A stretch of 64,000 bases of DNA from Denitrificimonas caeni DSM 24390 (GCF_000421765.1 NZ_ATXQ01000001.1:62001-126000); one strand, 5' to 3'. Positions 53,781 to 63,783 are shown, counted from the stretch's first letter. The notes: generated from the letters alone by a model not told the origin. Numbers and translations: made by a program.

Positions 53781-55694
53781 TTATGGCGCTAAATACGATG
53801 AACGCGTTAAGCCTAAACGCAAAGCATCTAAGTACTGAGTGCGCTCACGCGGGGTAATCGGTGCGCTAGAAACTTTATCGCGGTAGTAAGTCATCAGTTC
53901 TTCTGGCGATAAATGCACATAGCGCAGCATATCTTCAATGGTGTCGTGGGTTTCAATACCATCGTGGTAGACACTGCCATCGGCGCGTTGATAGAGATTG
54001 ACCGAATCAGTATCGCCAAATAAGTTGTGCATATCACCTAAGATCTCTTGATAAGCACCGACCAAGAAAATCGACAGCAGATAGTCTTCATCCTCACGCA
54101 GCTCATGCACCGGCATGCTGGTTTCGATGCTTTGCTCATCAACATACTGCTTAATTTTACCGTCAGAATCACAGGTTAAATCCTGCAATACCGCGCGGCG
54201 CATCGGCTCTTCATCAAGTCGTTGCAACGGCATAATCGGCAAAATCTGACCAATCGCCCAAGTGTCCGGCAAACTCTGGAACACCGAGAAGTTACAAATA
54301 TACTTATCGGCAAGCTTGTCATTGAGCTCATCCATCACCACACGGTGCGAGCGTTGACGCGCTTTAAGCTGATCAAGCAAACGACGGCATAAAGAAAAGT
54401 AGCACTGCTCGCCCAGGGCTTTTTGCGTCAGATTCATTTTTCCGGCTGCGTACTGCGAGCCGATTTCACCAAAGAAGTGGGTGGCGCGCCAATAGCTTTC
54501 AGCGACGGTTTCAGGATCATTTTCCGCCAGTAAATCAATCAACTCTTGCAGCGCTTCAGGGTACTCAACGCCCTCTTCCAGCTCTGGCATAGCATCGTTA
54601 TGTCTTTCTACATCAGTCACCTGCACCACCAACAAGGCATGGTGCGCAGTCATCGCACGGCCGCTTTCGGAAAGAATATGCGGGTGCGGCAGATCGAGGC
54701 GATCACAAAACTCACGCAACATGCTGACAATCGTCGCCGCGTAATCTTCCATGTCATAGTTAATCGAACTGGCATTGCGCGAGTGGGTGCCATCGTAATC
54801 AACGCCCAGTCCACCACCGACATCAATATGATCGAGCGGCAAGCCCAGTGCACGCAACTCTGCGTAATAACGAATGGCTTCGCGCAGTCCTTTACGGTAA
54901 TCGGCGATATTTGAAATTTGCGAGCCCATGTGGAAGTGCAGCAAACGAATGCCTTCTTCAATGCCCGCCTCACGAAACTGCTCAACCACGCGCAACAACT
55001 GCGCCGCCGACAATCCAAACTTGGCACGCTCACCGCCGGTATCAGCCCATTTGCTCGAGGCCAAGGACGACAGTCGTACACGCAAGCCAACCTGTGGGAT
55101 CACACCCAACTCAGCGGCTTCTTCGATGACTAATTTAACTTCCGATTCTTTTTCAATCACGATAAAGACGTTGTGACCCAGACGCTGACCAATCAATGCC
55201 AGGCGAATAAACTCACGGTCTTTATAGCCATTACAAATAATCGTACCGCCTTTCGGCGCCAGCGCTAAAACCGCCAACAACTCAGGCTTAGAACCTGCTT
55301 CCAGACCAATATTGACCTTTTCAGTGGCAATGATGCTTTCGATCACCGCTTCTTGCTGATTCACTTTGATCGGATAAACCGGCGTGTATTGGCTGTGGTA
55401 TTCGTACTTTTCAATACTGGCAGCAAAAGCATCGCTGAGGCGGCGCACGCGGTCTTGTAAAATCTCTGGAAAACGTACGAGCAGCGGCAACTGCAAACCA
55501 CTGGTGCGTAATTTGGCAATTTCTTTGGCTAAATCAATACCCTGACTTTGCTGACGACCCGGATTAACAATCACCCGCCCTGCATCATTGATAGAAAAAT
55601 ACTCACTGCCCCAGTGGCGTATGCCGTATAGGCTGCGACTGTCGGCAACGGTCCATTGGCTACCATCATCTTTGCGGGTGCGTCGAACGGTCAT
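53781..55694 (-). CDS. speA: Biosynthetic arginine decarboxylase
   Basis: The 637-residue protein is a fold-III PLP decarboxylase. [19 protein letters not shown] holds the PLP lysine (about 107), [29 protein letters not shown] and [13 protein letters not shown] form the barrel active site, and CESYW-like and [19 protein letters not shown] lie in the C-terminal part. Length matches SpeA (about 635-658). It makes agmatine from arginine for putrescine/spermidine synthesis. AAGGAG precedes the ATG. It appears to be a single gene. Confidence 0.96.
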   Translation of the reverse strand: MTVRRTRKDDGSQWTVADSRSLYGIRHWGSEYFSINDAGRVIVNPGRQQSQGIDLAKEIAKLRTSGLQLPLLVRFPEILQDRVRRLSDAFAASIEKYEYHSQYTPVYPIKVNQQEAVIESIIATEKVNIGLEAGSKPELLAVLALAPKGGTIICNGYKDREFIRLALIGQRLGHNVFIVIEKESEVKLVIEEAAELGVIPQVGLRVRLSSLASSKWADTGGERAKFGLSAAQLLRVVEQFREAGIEEGIRLLHFHMGSQISNIADYRKGLREAIRYYAELRALGLPLDHIDVGGGLGVDYDGTHSRNASSINYDMEDYAATIVSMLREFCDRLDLPHPHILSESGRAMTAHHALLVVQVTDVERHNDAMPELEEGVEYPEALQELIDLLAENDPETVAESYWRATHFFGEIGSQYAAGKMNLTQKALGEQCYFSLCRRLLDQLKARQRSHRVVMDELNDKLADKYICNFSVFQSLPDTWAIGQILPIMPLQRLDEEPMRRAVLQDLTCDSDGKIKQYVDEQSIETSMPVHELREDEDYLLSIFLVGAYQEILGDMHNLFGDTDSVNLYQRADGSVYHDGIETHDTIEDMLRYVHLSPEELMTYYRDKVSSAPITPRERTQYLDALRLGLTRSSYLAP

Positions 55695-55835
55695 GCATGC
55701 TCCTTAAAGCCAGTGTACCCCTCACAACGAACGCGCCAACACGCGCACTCGTCAGGGCAGAAATCAATAGGCTAAAGACTAAGCGCTATTGAGCAGTGGC
55801 GCAATGTCGGTTTCTGTTAACTACAATTAAGAAAA

Positions 55836-56939
55836 CTATTTATGAACTGGTTTTGCGATGATGCGCCAATCAGCACCAACGGCACGGATATCCGTAATCT
55901 GCAGATCCACTGCATCAGCCATCACCTCGATGGGTAACTGCAGCAAAGGCTGCGCGCTGGAACCTAGCAACTTGGCAGCCATATAGACATAGAGCTCATC
56001 CACTAAACCGGCCTGGATAAATGCGCCAGCCAAATGCGGCCCTGCTTCAACCATCAGTTCATTGATACCGCGCTTACCTAGCTCATTTAGCAAGGCTGTT
56101 AAATCAACATGACCATTCACTTCAGGCAATTGTAAGTATTCAATCTGCGCCGTATTCGCTGGCGGGGTTTGATGGGTTACCACCAACACTGGGCCGGCAG
56201 TGAAGAAGGCCATATCAGTGGGTACACGTAAGCGTCCATCAATTACAATCCGTAGTGGTGGGCGCGATAAGGCCAGTTCGCGCAATGGCTCATCTAATGG
56301 CAGCTGTTCAGCGCGTACTGTTAAACGCGCATCGTCAGTCAAGACTGTCTCTGCACCGGTCACAATAGCGCTGGAGCGCGCGCGCAGGCATTGCACATCG
56401 GCGCGAGCTGCAGGTCCAGTGATCCACTGACTCTCACCGTTGGCCATGGCAGTACGACCATCAAGGCTCATCGCCAGTTTTAAGCGCACAAATGGCAACG
56501 CTGTTTCCATCCGCTTAACAAAACCGCAGTTTAAACTGCGCGCGGCAGCGGCCAACTCGCCCGTCATAACATCAACTTGAATGCCTTGCTGACGCAGATA
56601 AGCAAGGCCTCGCCCGGCAACTTGTGGATTTGGATCTTGCATGGCCACCACCACGCGCGCTACGCCCGATCTTGCTAAAGCTTCTGCGCAAGGCGGTGTA
56701 CGACCATGATGACTGCACGGCTCTAACGTGACATAAGCTGTGGCACCCAGCGCCAATGCACCGGCTTGACGTAATGCGTGCACTTCTGCGTGGGGCTCAC
56801 CGGCGCGCACATGCCAACCTTCACCGACCACTTGCTGCTGCGCAACAATCACACAACCCACGCGTGGATTAGGATGTGCGCTATACAAACCTTGCTCCGC
56901 TAGACGCAAAGCCTGCGCCATGTACGCCTGATCGTTCAT
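55836..56939 (-). CDS. ribD: Bifunctional riboflavin deaminase/reductase RibD
   Basis: The 367-residue protein has an N-terminal cytidine-deaminase-like zinc domain ([11 protein letters not shown] and [11 protein letters not shown], the H-A-E and C-x8-C zinc ligands) and a C-terminal RibD_C reductase domain ([40 protein letters not shown]). It performs the second and third steps of riboflavin synthesis. It overlaps nrdR by ATGA. In most pseudomonads nrdR-ribD sit upstream of ribE; here they lie at the far end of the gene group. Confidence 0.96.
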   Translation of the reverse strand: MNDQAYMAQALRLAEQGLYSAHPNPRVGCVIVAQQQVVGEGWHVRAGEPHAEVHALRQAGALALGATAYVTLEPCSHHGRTPPCAEALARSGVARVVVAMQDPNPQVAGRGLAYLRQQGIQVDVMTGELAAAARSLNCGFVKRMETALPFVRLKLAMSLDGRTAMANGESQWITGPAARADVQCLRARSSAIVTGAETVLTDDARLTVRAEQLPLDEPLRELALSRPPLRIVIDGRLRVPTDMAFFTAGPVLVVTHQTPPANTAQIEYLQLPEVNGHVDLTALLNELGKRGINELMVEAGPHLAGAFIQAGLVDELYVYMAAKLLGSSAQPLLQLPIEVMADAVDLQITDIRAVGADWRIIAKPVHK

Positions 56940-57406
56940 TCTTTCTCTTTGCTTTGATCACTGGCCATCAGATCAATTTCTTTACGAAACTCATTCAAAT
57001 CTTGGAAGCGGCGATACACTGAAGCGAAGCGAATATAAGCCACTTCATCGAGCTTTTTCAGCTCATTCATCACCAACTCACCCACCACTAAAGATTGCAC
57101 TTCGCGCTCGCCATTAGCGCGCAACTTTCGCTTAATACTCGCCACCGCCTCTTCTAAGCGCTCGAGACTCACTGGACGTTTCTCTAAAGCTCGCAACATT
57201 CCCGCGCGGAACTTTTCTTCATCAAAAGGTTGGCGACTGCCATCTTGCTTAATCAAGCGCGGCAACACTAACTCAGCAGTTTCAAAGGTGGTGAAGCGCT
57301 CTTCGCACAGCAAACATTCACGACGACGGCGCACTTGATCACCATTGGTAACTAAGCGTGAATCAATCACTTTGGTATCATTGGCACCACAAAAAGGACA
57401 ATACAT
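56936..57406 (-). CDS. nrdR: Ribonucleotide reductase repressor NrdR
   Basis: The 156-residue protein begins [20 protein letters not shown] with a zinc ribbon (CPFC, then CLLC at about 31-34), followed by an ATP-cone domain ([20 protein letters not shown] onward, about 49-139). It represses ribonucleotide reductase genes according to ATP/dATP levels. It is directly followed by ribD, a widely conserved pair. An NrdR box was not seen nearby. Confidence 0.97.
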   Translation of the reverse strand: MYCPFCGANDTKVIDSRLVTNGDQVRRRRECLLCEERFTTFETAELVLPRLIKQDGSRQPFDEEKFRAGMLRALEKRPVSLERLEEAVASIKRKLRANGEREVQSLVVGELVMNELKKLDEVAYIRFASVYRRFQDLNEFRKEIDLMASDQSKEKE

Positions 57407-57517
57407 ATAGATTGATCGCCTATAAAAATAAAACCTGATAGTAACTGATCTGTTACAGAAGAAAAATTAACCAACAGTCATCTCTGCAGCAGTAAGCCTT
57501 AGACAGACGACAATACG

Positions 57518-58168
57518 CTAGTGTTTCGCCTCAACAATCAAAGCGCCTTGATCTTCGCGCCAACTGACTCGACTGAGGAAACTCATACCTAACAAGACAT
57601 CACGCGGAAACTCACCATCGAGCACCATTGCATCGACTCCCAGCACTTCAATCGAACCGAGCTTGACGCTGTTCAAATACACGCGCCAAGCTTTTTCAGT
57701 ACCACTGGCGGTATTCACCATCACCGGGCTGCCTTTACTCTTAAAATCAATGCCTAAGCGCTGTGCTTGCTGCGCATTCATGGCGATGGTTGTTGCCCCA
57801 GTGTCCACCATAAACGGCACGCTATAACCATTCACTAAACCGGTGACCCAATAATGCCCTGCAGCACCTTTGGAGATCGTGAGACGACGTTTTTCTGGTG
57901 CAGAAAAACCACCGCTGCCATAGTCTCGTGTCAACGTATAGGTAGATTGTACGCCATCAATGCTCAATACCGCGGAACGGCTATCAGCACTGATTACAGT
58001 AACGCCTTGCGGCCCAGCTTTGCCTGCTTTAACCAATGTACGCTGACCATCAATGTTCAACAGCGCCGCATTAGGAAACAAGCCCACCACGCGTACAGAC
58101 GGCTGTGCGCCAGCAAACATACTGCCAGCCAGCAAGCACACACCCATCAGTAATCGGAAATAATTCAT
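57518..58168 (-). CDS. Retropepsin-like aspartic protease, secreted/periplasmic
   Basis: Start at ATG 58168 (MNYFRLLMGVCLLAGSMFAG) with GGAG upstream gives 216 residues with a signal peptide. The C-terminal half has PFMVDTGATTIAMNAQQA with the DTGAT active-site loop and DVLLGMSFLSRV, the pattern of TIGR02281-type clan AA proteases that work as dimers. The N-terminal half is an SH3-like or beta-rich part. Substrate unknown; related pseudomonad proteins cleave or process envelope or ATP-grasp-linked proteins. It sits between pgpA and nrdR, which are not usually separated by such a gene. Confidence 0.87.
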   Translation of the reverse strand: MNYFRLLMGVCLLAGSMFAGAQPSVRVVGLFPNAALLNIDGQRTLVKAGKAGPQGVTVISADSRSAVLSIDGVQSTYTLTRDYGSGGFSAPEKRRLTISKGAAGHYWVTGLVNGYSVPFMVDTGATTIAMNAQQAQRLGIDFKSKGSPVMVNTASGTEKAWRVYLNSVKLGSIEVLGVDAMVLDGEFPRDVLLGMSFLSRVSWREDQGALIVEAKH

Positions 58169-58194
58169 CCTTCTCTCCCCAAAACATTCCATGC

Positions 58195-58665
58195 TTACAA
58201 GGTAAAAAACCAAGCAGCGTAAAGCACACCAGCAGCAATCACCCCAGCCAATATGTCATCAATCATAATGCCAAAACCGCCACCGACTTTGCGATCCAAC
58301 ACAGAAATCGGCCAAGGCTTAGCAATATCGAGCAGACGAAAAACCACAAAACCCAGCAGTAACCACAGCCAAGTATTGGGTAAAAAAATCAAAGTGATCC
58401 AAATTCCGACAAACTCATCCCAAACAATCCCACCGTGATCATGCACGCCGAGATCAGTGGCCACACGGCCGCACAACCACACACCAAATACGCTGGCAGC
58501 AGCAATCAATAGCAGCGCCAACCACAACGGCAGCATGTGCAGCAAAGGTACAAAGGCTAAACCGACTAAGGTACCCCAAGTACCTGGGGCTTTTTTCGCT
58601 AAACCTGAGCCCAAGCCAAAGGCGAGAAAGTGCCAGAAATTGCTCCATACTTTAGGAGTTTGCAT
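58195..58665 (-). CDS. pgpA: Phosphatidylglycerophosphatase A
   Basis: The 156-residue protein has GLAKKAPGTWGTLVGLAFVP (about 20-39), HDHGGIVWDEFVGIW with the conserved acidic residues, and FRLLDIAKPWPISVLDRKVGG, all PgpA signatures, plus three or four membrane segments. It dephosphorylates phosphatidylglycerol phosphate in the inner membrane. It follows thiL after 8 bp, as in many proteobacteria. Confidence 0.95.
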   Translation of the reverse strand: MQTPKVWSNFWHFLAFGLGSGLAKKAPGTWGTLVGLAFVPLLHMLPLWLALLLIAAASVFGVWLCGRVATDLGVHDHGGIVWDEFVGIWITLIFLPNTWLWLLLGFVVFRLLDIAKPWPISVLDRKVGGGFGIMIDDILAGVIAAGVLYAAWFFTL

Positions 58666-58673
58666 GCGCTGTT

Positions 58674-59645
58674 TTATCCTTGTTGAAAATGCTGATAGCC
58701 AAGATGCGCGCTCTTGATTGATTGCCCTGCACTATCCAGCAACTGCACACCTTGCCCGACACAGACCTGCCCAATCACCCGCACATCAGTAAACTGTTGT
58801 TGCAGTGACTCAAGGTATGACGCGGCAATAGTAAAGGCTAACTGATAGTCATCGCCACCGCTTAGCGCACATTGCAGCGCATCAACATCACCGGCGATCA
58901 TCTGCGCAGCTTCAGCAATCGGCACCCGCGCCTGCTCAATTTGCAAGGCTACATTCGAGGCTTTAGCGATATGCCCACAATCGGCCAATAAACCATCGGA
59001 AATATCCAGCGCAGCGCTGGCTTTGCCCTGCAACCACTGGCCCAGCTCTAATTGCGGCTGCGGCGTCCAATAGGCGGCCAAGAGTTGCTGTTGGACTTCT
59101 GCCGGCACAGTGTTCGACGTCACTTGTCCGAGCACTAAAGGCAAGGCAGCGGCCGCTGCGCCCAAGGGTCCACTGACACACAACAAGTCACCCACTTGTG
59201 CGCCCGAACGTAGCAAGGCTTGGTTGGCAGGCACTGCGCCCATCACTGTGAGCGTCATTGCTAAGGGCCCGCGAGTGGTGTCGCCACCAATTAAAGCAAT
59301 CGCACAGTGCTGCGCCATGGCGCTCAGACCTTCACTAAAGGCCTGCAACCAGGGCGAGTCAATCTGCTCAAGGGTAATGGCGAGGGTAAAGCCAATCGGC
59401 TTGGCAGCCATTGCCGCCAAATCGCTCACCGCGACAGCTAAAGCGCGCTGGCCCAGCAAAAAGGGAGGTGAATCTTTAGGAAAATGAACACCACTGACTA
59501 AGCTGTCGGTAGATACAGCGCAGTGATGACCTTCAGGAATCTGCAGTAAGGCACAGTCGTCGCCAATGCCTAAGGAGATATTTCCACCGCCCTGCGCACA
59601 GGCAGAGCGGGTGAAAAAATGTTGAATCAACTCAAACTCATTCAT
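58674..59645 (-). CDS. thiL: Thiamine-monophosphate kinase
   Basis: Start at ATG 59645 (MNEFELIQHFFTRSACAQGG) gives 323 residues. IGDDCALLQIPEGH and STDSLVSGVHFP are the metal/ATP-binding N-terminal motifs of the AIR synthase-like fold, followed by GDTTRGPLAMTLTVMGAVP and ALDISDGLLADCGHIAKAS. It phosphorylates thiamine monophosphate to the diphosphate cofactor. It lies in the usual order nusB-thiL-pgpA with a 42-bp gap after nusB. Confidence 0.95.
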   Translation of the reverse strand: MNEFELIQHFFTRSACAQGGGNISLGIGDDCALLQIPEGHHCAVSTDSLVSGVHFPKDSPPFLLGQRALAVAVSDLAAMAAKPIGFTLAITLEQIDSPWLQAFSEGLSAMAQHCAIALIGGDTTRGPLAMTLTVMGAVPANQALLRSGAQVGDLLCVSGPLGAAAAALPLVLGQVTSNTVPAEVQQQLLAAYWTPQPQLELGQWLQGKASAALDISDGLLADCGHIAKASNVALQIEQARVPIAEAAQMIAGDVDALQCALSGGDDYQLAFTIAASYLESLQQQFTDVRVIGQVCVGQGVQLLDSAGQSIKSAHLGYQHFQQG

Positions 59646-59687
59646 CGAGCCACGCCCACCATCAAACTTCGGCGAGCGTGCCAAAGA

Positions 59688-60182
59688 TTATTGTTTGTTG
59701 AGTTTTGCGTCACGGATTTCCGCACCACGTAAACGCAGCGCCAGCTTATCCAGTACGCCATTGACATACTTGTGGCCATCGGTTGCGCCAAACACTTTTG
59801 CCAACTCAATGCCTTCATTGATCACCACACGGTATGGCACATCAATACGGTTACCAAGCTCCCAAGTCGCTAAGCGTAAAATCGCCCATTCAACCGGGTC
59901 CAGCTCGCTCATTGGGCGATCTAGAAACGGCTCAATTAAGGCATCAATTTCACTTTTTTTACCGGGAACACCGCGCAAAATCTCATTGAAGTACGCACCA
60001 TCGACGCCAGCAAAGTCATTATCGACTCGAAACTGCGCTTCGATTTCATTGAGATTTTGTCCAGCCACATGCCACTGATACAAAGCTTGCATCGCCAAAG
60101 TGCGGGCAACACGACGCATGGCAATGCGTCCTTTTGCTCGCGGCGGTGGGTTGTCGCGGCAGTCGTCGTTATTTAAGCTCAC
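59688..60182 (-). CDS. nusB: Transcription antitermination factor NusB
   Basis: The 164-residue all-helical protein has [20 protein letters not shown] (about 22-41), the arginine-rich boxA-binding start of NusB, and [20 protein letters not shown] with [20 protein letters not shown]. It binds boxA RNA with S10 in rRNA antitermination. The start is GTG at 60182, overlapping the ribH stop as GTGA with GGAGG upstream. It has an N-terminal extension of about 20 residues. Confidence 0.96.
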   Translation of the reverse strand: MSLNNDDCRDNPPPRAKGRIAMRRVARTLAMQALYQWHVAGQNLNEIEAQFRVDNDFAGVDGAYFNEILRGVPGKKSEIDALIEPFLDRPMSELDPVEWAILRLATWELGNRIDVPYRVVINEGIELAKVFGATDGHKYVNGVLDKLALRLRGAEIRDAKLNKQ

Positions 60183-60655
60183 TTGGCCTCCAGCTGCGCG
60201 AGCAGACTGACCATTTCCAGCGCCGACAACGCTGCTTCAACACCTTTGTTGCCCGCTTTAGTACCGGAACGCTCAATGGCTTGCTCAATCGAGTCAACTG
60301 TCAGTACGCCAAAAGCCACTGGCACACCAAATTGCATAGAGACTTGCGCCAAACCTTTAGTGCATTCGCCAGACACATATTCAAAATGCGGCGTGCCGCC
60401 ACGAATCACTGCACCTAAGGCAATAATTGCCGCGTATTCTTTACGCTCAGCAACTTTCTGCGCCACTAAAGGCAGTTCAAAAGCACCCGGTGCACGGATC
60501 ACGGTAATTGAGTCTTTGCTCACACCGTGGCGCACTAATGTATCAATTGCACCTTCAACCAAACTTTCAACAACAAAGCTGTTAAAACGGCCAACAACCA
60601 GCGCAAATGTGCCTTGTGGGGCAATAAAGGTACCTTCGATTGTCTTCAAGGTCAT
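60179..60655 (-). CDS. ribH: 6,7-dimethyl-8-ribityllumazine synthase
   Basis: The 158-residue protein has [20 protein letters not shown] near the N-terminus, [16 protein letters not shown] (about 54-69), [20 protein letters not shown] and [20 protein letters not shown], all RibH signatures including the active-site histidine. It makes lumazine from the RibB product and the pyrimidine from the RibD branch and forms an icosahedral or pentameric shell. It lies between ribB and nusB. Confidence 0.97.
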   Translation of the reverse strand: MTLKTIEGTFIAPQGTFALVVGRFNSFVVESLVEGAIDTLVRHGVSKDSITVIRAPGAFELPLVAQKVAERKEYAAIIALGAVIRGGTPHFEYVSGECTKGLAQVSMQFGVPVAFGVLTVDSIEQAIERSGTKAGNKGVEAALSALEMVSLLAQLEAK

Positions 60656-60683
60656 GTTCTTCCCATCCTAATAAAGAGCGAAG

Positions 60684-60706
60684 GAGCAGCAACATCTGCT
60701 GCTCCA
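60684..60706. other. Hairpin between ribB and ribH
   Basis: GGAGCAGCA and TGCTGCTCC form a perfect nine-pair stem around ACATC. On the minus strand it is followed by CTTCGCTCTTTATT, which is a poor T-run, so it could be a weak attenuator or an RNA stability element within the riboflavin operon. Confidence 0.55.
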
Positions 60707-60713
60707 GTAACAG

Positions 60714-61820
60714 TTAATCCTGCGGTTGCAGGTATTCTACAACTTCTAGATCAAATCCGGATATGGCATTGAAACGCATTGGTGCACTTAATAAGCGCAT
60801 TTTGCGCACACCCAGATCGCGTAAAATCTGTGAACCGGCACCGACAGTGCTATAGGTACCAGAGGTTTTTGTAGCTTTTGCGTCGCCATCTCCACCTAAT
60901 TGGCGCTCAAGATGAGCTAACAAGCTCGAACCGGTCATTTGATTGCCGAGCAATAACACCACGCCGCTGCCCGCTTTGGCCACTTCTGCCATCGCTGCAC
61001 GCAGACTCCAACGACCGTCTTGCTTGACCATAAACAAGTCGCGCAACGGATCCATATTGTGCACACGCACTAAGGTTGGTTCTTCAGGCGTAATAGTACC
61101 TAAAGTTAGGGCTAAATGGACATCGCCAACAGATGATTCGCGGTAAGTGACCAGTTTAAATTGACCCAACTCGCTATCCAGAGCTTGCTCAGACACGCGC
61201 TCAATGGTGCGTTCATGAATCATGCGGTAGTGAATTAAGTCAGCAATGGTGCCAATTTTAATGCCGTGCTCTTCTGCAAACACTTCCAACTCAGGACGAC
61301 GTGCCATGGTGCCATCGTCATTCATGATTTCGCAGATCACTCCCGTTGGTTCAAAGCCACCGAGACGCGCCAAATCACAAGCTGCTTCGGTATGACCGGC
61401 TCGCGCCAAAACACCACCCGCCTGCGCCATCAATGGAAAAATATGGCCAGGGCTAACAATATCTTTCGCTTTGGCGGTTTTCGCCGCAGCAGCTTGCACA
61501 GTGCGGGCGCGGTCGGCTGCAGAAATACCAGTGGTCACGCCTTCTGCCGCTTCAATCGAGACGGTGAACTTAGTGCCAAAGCCTGAACCATTATGTTGCG
61601 CCATCAGCGGCAAACCCAAACGTTCACAGCGCTCAACGCTCATCGGCATACAAATCAAGCCGCGCGCGTGCTTGGCCATAAAGTTAATATGTTCAGCAGT
61701 AACACACTCAGAAGCGATGATTAAATCACCTTCATTTTCGCGATCTTCGTCATCCATCAGGATGACCATTTTGCCGGCACGAATATCGGCAACAATTTCT
61801 TCAATACTGTTCAATGACAT
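60714..61820 (-). CDS. ribB: 3,4-dihydroxy-2-butanone-4-phosphate synthase with degenerate RibA-like domain (RibBX)
   Basis: Start at ATG 61820 (MSLNSIEEIVADIRAGKMVI) with AAGGG upstream gives 368 residues. The N-terminal 200 residues are a full RibB domain with MDDEDRENEGDLIIASE and GHIFPLMAQAGGVLARAGHT. The C-terminal part aligns with GTP cyclohydrolase II, but the zinc-binding cysteines (C-x10-C-x-C) are absent: the region reads VRVHNMDPLRDLFMVKQDGR with no cysteine. This matches the RibBX hybrids in which only RibB is active. GTP cyclohydrolase II must be supplied by a separate ribA not in this window. Confidence 0.93.
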   Translation of the reverse strand: MSLNSIEEIVADIRAGKMVILMDDEDRENEGDLIIASECVTAEHINFMAKHARGLICMPMSVERCERLGLPLMAQHNGSGFGTKFTVSIEAAEGVTTGISAADRARTVQAAAAKTAKAKDIVSPGHIFPLMAQAGGVLARAGHTEAACDLARLGGFEPTGVICEIMNDDGTMARRPELEVFAEEHGIKIGTIADLIHYRMIHERTIERVSEQALDSELGQFKLVTYRESSVGDVHLALTLGTITPEEPTLVRVHNMDPLRDLFMVKQDGRWSLRAAMAEVAKAGSGVVLLLGNQMTGSSLLAHLERQLGGDGDAKATKTSGTYSTVGAGSQILRDLGVRKMRLLSAPMRFNAISGFDLEVVEYLQPQD

Positions 61821-61835
61821 GGGATAACCCTTCAA

Positions 61836-62498
61836 TTAAGAGCGCATAAAGCCATGCTCGGCTAAAAAGCCTGCAGTAATAGCTGTGCTGGTTGGTTCTG
61901 CGGCGTGCTCGCCCTGCAACAGGCGCTCGAGGTAGCGTGCAATCAAATCAATCTCTAGATTGACCAAGCTGCCCGCTTGATAATCCGCCATGATGGTTTC
62001 TTGCAAGGTGTGCGGCACGATGGTCAACTCAAACTCACTGCCGTTAACACCATTCACCGTCAGGCTGGTGCCATCTACGGTAATCGAGCCTTTCATCGCG
62101 ATATAGCGCGCCAATTGCTTAGGCGCACGAATCCAAAACTGCACCGCACGGGCGTTGTCTTGCCGAGAAATAACTTCACCCACCCCATCAACATGACCAC
62201 TGACCAAATGCCCGCCAAGGCGTGTGGTCGGCAGTAAGGCTTTCTCTAGATTGACTTGGCTGCCGTTCTTCAAGTTAATAAAGGCACTGCGCGCTAAGGT
62301 TTCGCGACTGACATCAGCGCAAAAACCATCGCCTGGTAACTCAACCGCAGTCAAACACACACCATTTACCGCAATACTGTCGCCAAGTTTGACGTCGGAT
62401 AAATCCAACTTGCCTGTCGCCACGCGCACACGCACATCACCGCCTTTAGGCGATAAGCTACGAATGCTGCCAACGGCTTCGATTATTCCAGTAAACAT
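61836..62498 (-). CDS. ribE: Riboflavin synthase alpha chain
   Basis: Start at ATG 62498 (MFTGIIEAVGSIRSLSPKGG) gives the usual 220 residues; a longer frame to 62597 runs toward the riboswitch expression platform and is not supported. Two lumazine-binding repeats are present: IAVNGVCLTAVELPG (about 45) and ITVDGTSLTVNGVNG (about 140), with GGHLVSGHVDGVGE between. It converts two lumazines to riboflavin and one pyrimidine. It is the first gene after the FMN riboswitch. Confidence 0.96.
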   Translation of the reverse strand: MFTGIIEAVGSIRSLSPKGGDVRVRVATGKLDLSDVKLGDSIAVNGVCLTAVELPGDGFCADVSRETLARSAFINLKNGSQVNLEKALLPTTRLGGHLVSGHVDGVGEVISRQDNARAVQFWIRAPKQLARYIAMKGSITVDGTSLTVNGVNGSEFELTIVPHTLQETIMADYQAGSLVNLEIDLIARYLERLLQGEHAAEPTSTAITAGFLAEHGFMRS

Positions 62499-62619
62499 AT
62501 TGATTCTGCCCCTGCAAAAAATGCATCCATCTGCATGATGTCGATCTCCTGTTTGTGGAAAACAAGGCTTTTTTGATCGAATGGGAGCACACCGCACAAG
62601 ACCTGTACGGTGCTAGATC

Positions 62620-62820
62620 CCGCTCTCTCTTCATCCGGACTTTAAGAATACCGTGTCACTGAGCGCGCACAATTTTCATTACCGTCGGCCTTGGGATCTC
62701 ACCAAAGTCTGCTGACCTTATTAGGGGTGATTAACACCTCATAATAAGCGCTCGCGGGCTATGCACCTATCAGTACAATTACCGCCGGTGGGGATTTCCA
62801 CCCCGCCCTGAGAACGTAGT
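62620..62820 (-). ncRNA. FMN riboswitch (RFN element)
   Basis: On the minus strand the element runs from CAGGGCGGGGTGGAAATCCC (near 62812) through CACCGGCGGTAAT, AGCCCGCGAGCG, TGGTGAGAT and GCCGACGGTAATG to AGTCCGGATGAAGAGAGAGC (ending near 62622). These are the conserved blocks of the RFN aptamer, in the right order. A variable arm (TATGAGGTG/CACCCCTAATA region) is also present. About 120 bases separate it from the ribE start and must hold the expression platform. It should lower riboflavin gene expression when FMN is high. Confidence 0.97.
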
Positions 62821-62989
62821 TCAATTAAACAGTTGTTTAACAGACGCATTTGTACCACAAAGCGTTAAATTTTGCATCTGTTAAGGCAGATACCCACTGA
62901 ACTCATCTAATTAAAAGCCGTCATATTGCTTCGCCGATCGAGCCTAAACAGACACTTGCAGGCAATACCCTAAACAACTCTGCGGCCAT

Positions 62990-63027
62990 AAAAAAGCGCG
63001 AACTGAGCCAAGCCAATTCGCGCTTTT
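62990..63027 (-). terminator. Terminator of the small lipoprotein gene
   Basis: AAAAGCGCGAA (62992-63002) pairs with TTCGCGCTTTT (63017-63027) around a fourteen-base loop. Read on the minus strand it ends in TTTTTTA, as expected for the lipoprotein gene upstream. Confidence 0.9.
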
Positions 63028-63064
63028 AAAATCACTATTCGACGCCCTAACGGCTCACTAACAA

Positions 63065-63421
63065 TCAGCGCGAAATGGTCCAGTCACCACTCTTACCTTT
63101 AGTCATGCGCACGCTATCCGTATTGGTGATCTTTCTACCCTTAATCGACGAAGCCGCCTCAACGGTGCATTGATACGCATCGTCGCCTAGCGACTCGCAA
63201 CCATGCAGGGTTATTTTTTCAATTTTCGGCATCAAGCTTGCCAGCACATTTTTCACATCAGCTGAACTGCTGCCGGCGGCTCGATCTATTTGCAACTGTA
63301 TTTCCTGCTCTAACGCTTGTTGCACATCCGCCTCAGAAGGCGCTCCACCACCGCAAGCCGTCAACACAGCAGTCACACCAACAACAAGTCCTAGTTTTAC
63401 AAAGCCTTGTACTGTTTTCAT
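63065..63421 (-). CDS. Small lipoprotein, function unknown
   Basis: The 118-residue protein begins MKTVQGFVKLGLVVGVTAVL followed by the lipobox LTAC (cysteine at 23), so it is a lipid-anchored envelope protein. The rest is a small mixed domain with two cysteines (LHGCESL and YQCTVEA) that may pair. It resembles short pseudomonad lipoproteins of unknown role. It has a start codon after GGAGT and its own terminator, so it seems monocistronic. Confidence 0.82.
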   Translation of the reverse strand: MKTVQGFVKLGLVVGVTAVLTACGGGAPSEADVQQALEQEIQLQIDRAAGSSSADVKNVLASLMPKIEKITLHGCESLGDDAYQCTVEAASSIKGRKITNTDSVRMTKGKSGDWTISR

Positions 63422-63783
63422 TGTTACTCCTTACTTTGGCGTCTTATGCACCAGCTTGGGAAAACCTACTTAAAAGCACAAGTCGAGAAGCCGTGCAGCT
63501 CTAATCAGCCTAGAAAAGTTAACGACCGTTAAAAGAGCAAGCACTCATGCAACCGGCAAAGTAGCCGCAGTCGTCTCGCTTAACCTTTGAGCAAAATCTA
63601 TCAATACGCTATTCAAAACGTTCACTAAGATTCTACTTGTTTTAGTTATTTCGATGCTGACCCAAAGCAATCTACTTAAGCTTAGTAAAAGTGAACAAAC
63701 GAACATGGGTTTGTCTTGAGTGATAAAAAAAGCCCTTGCCATTAAGCAAGAGCTTTTTTAAACACAGTTTTAATCAGCTGCGA
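63422..63783. other. Intergenic region upstream of the lipoprotein gene
   Basis: About 360 bp with no convincing gene. The right end carries the terminator of the cysteine hydrolase gene (63725-63759). The rest is AT-rich and should hold the lipoprotein promoter, which I could not assign. A 65-codon frame on the minus strand looks random. Confidence 0.5.
63725..63759 (-). terminator. Terminator of the cysteine hydrolase gene
   Basis: AAAAAAGC-C-CTTGC and GCAAG-A-GCTTTTTT pair around a seven-base loop. On the minus strand it ends in seven T, 25 bases after the stop of the gene at 63784. Confidence 0.92.

Noticed and set aside
63545-63742. 65-codon frame next to the cysteine hydrolase gene
   Set aside because: It starts within the terminator stem and has no family features.
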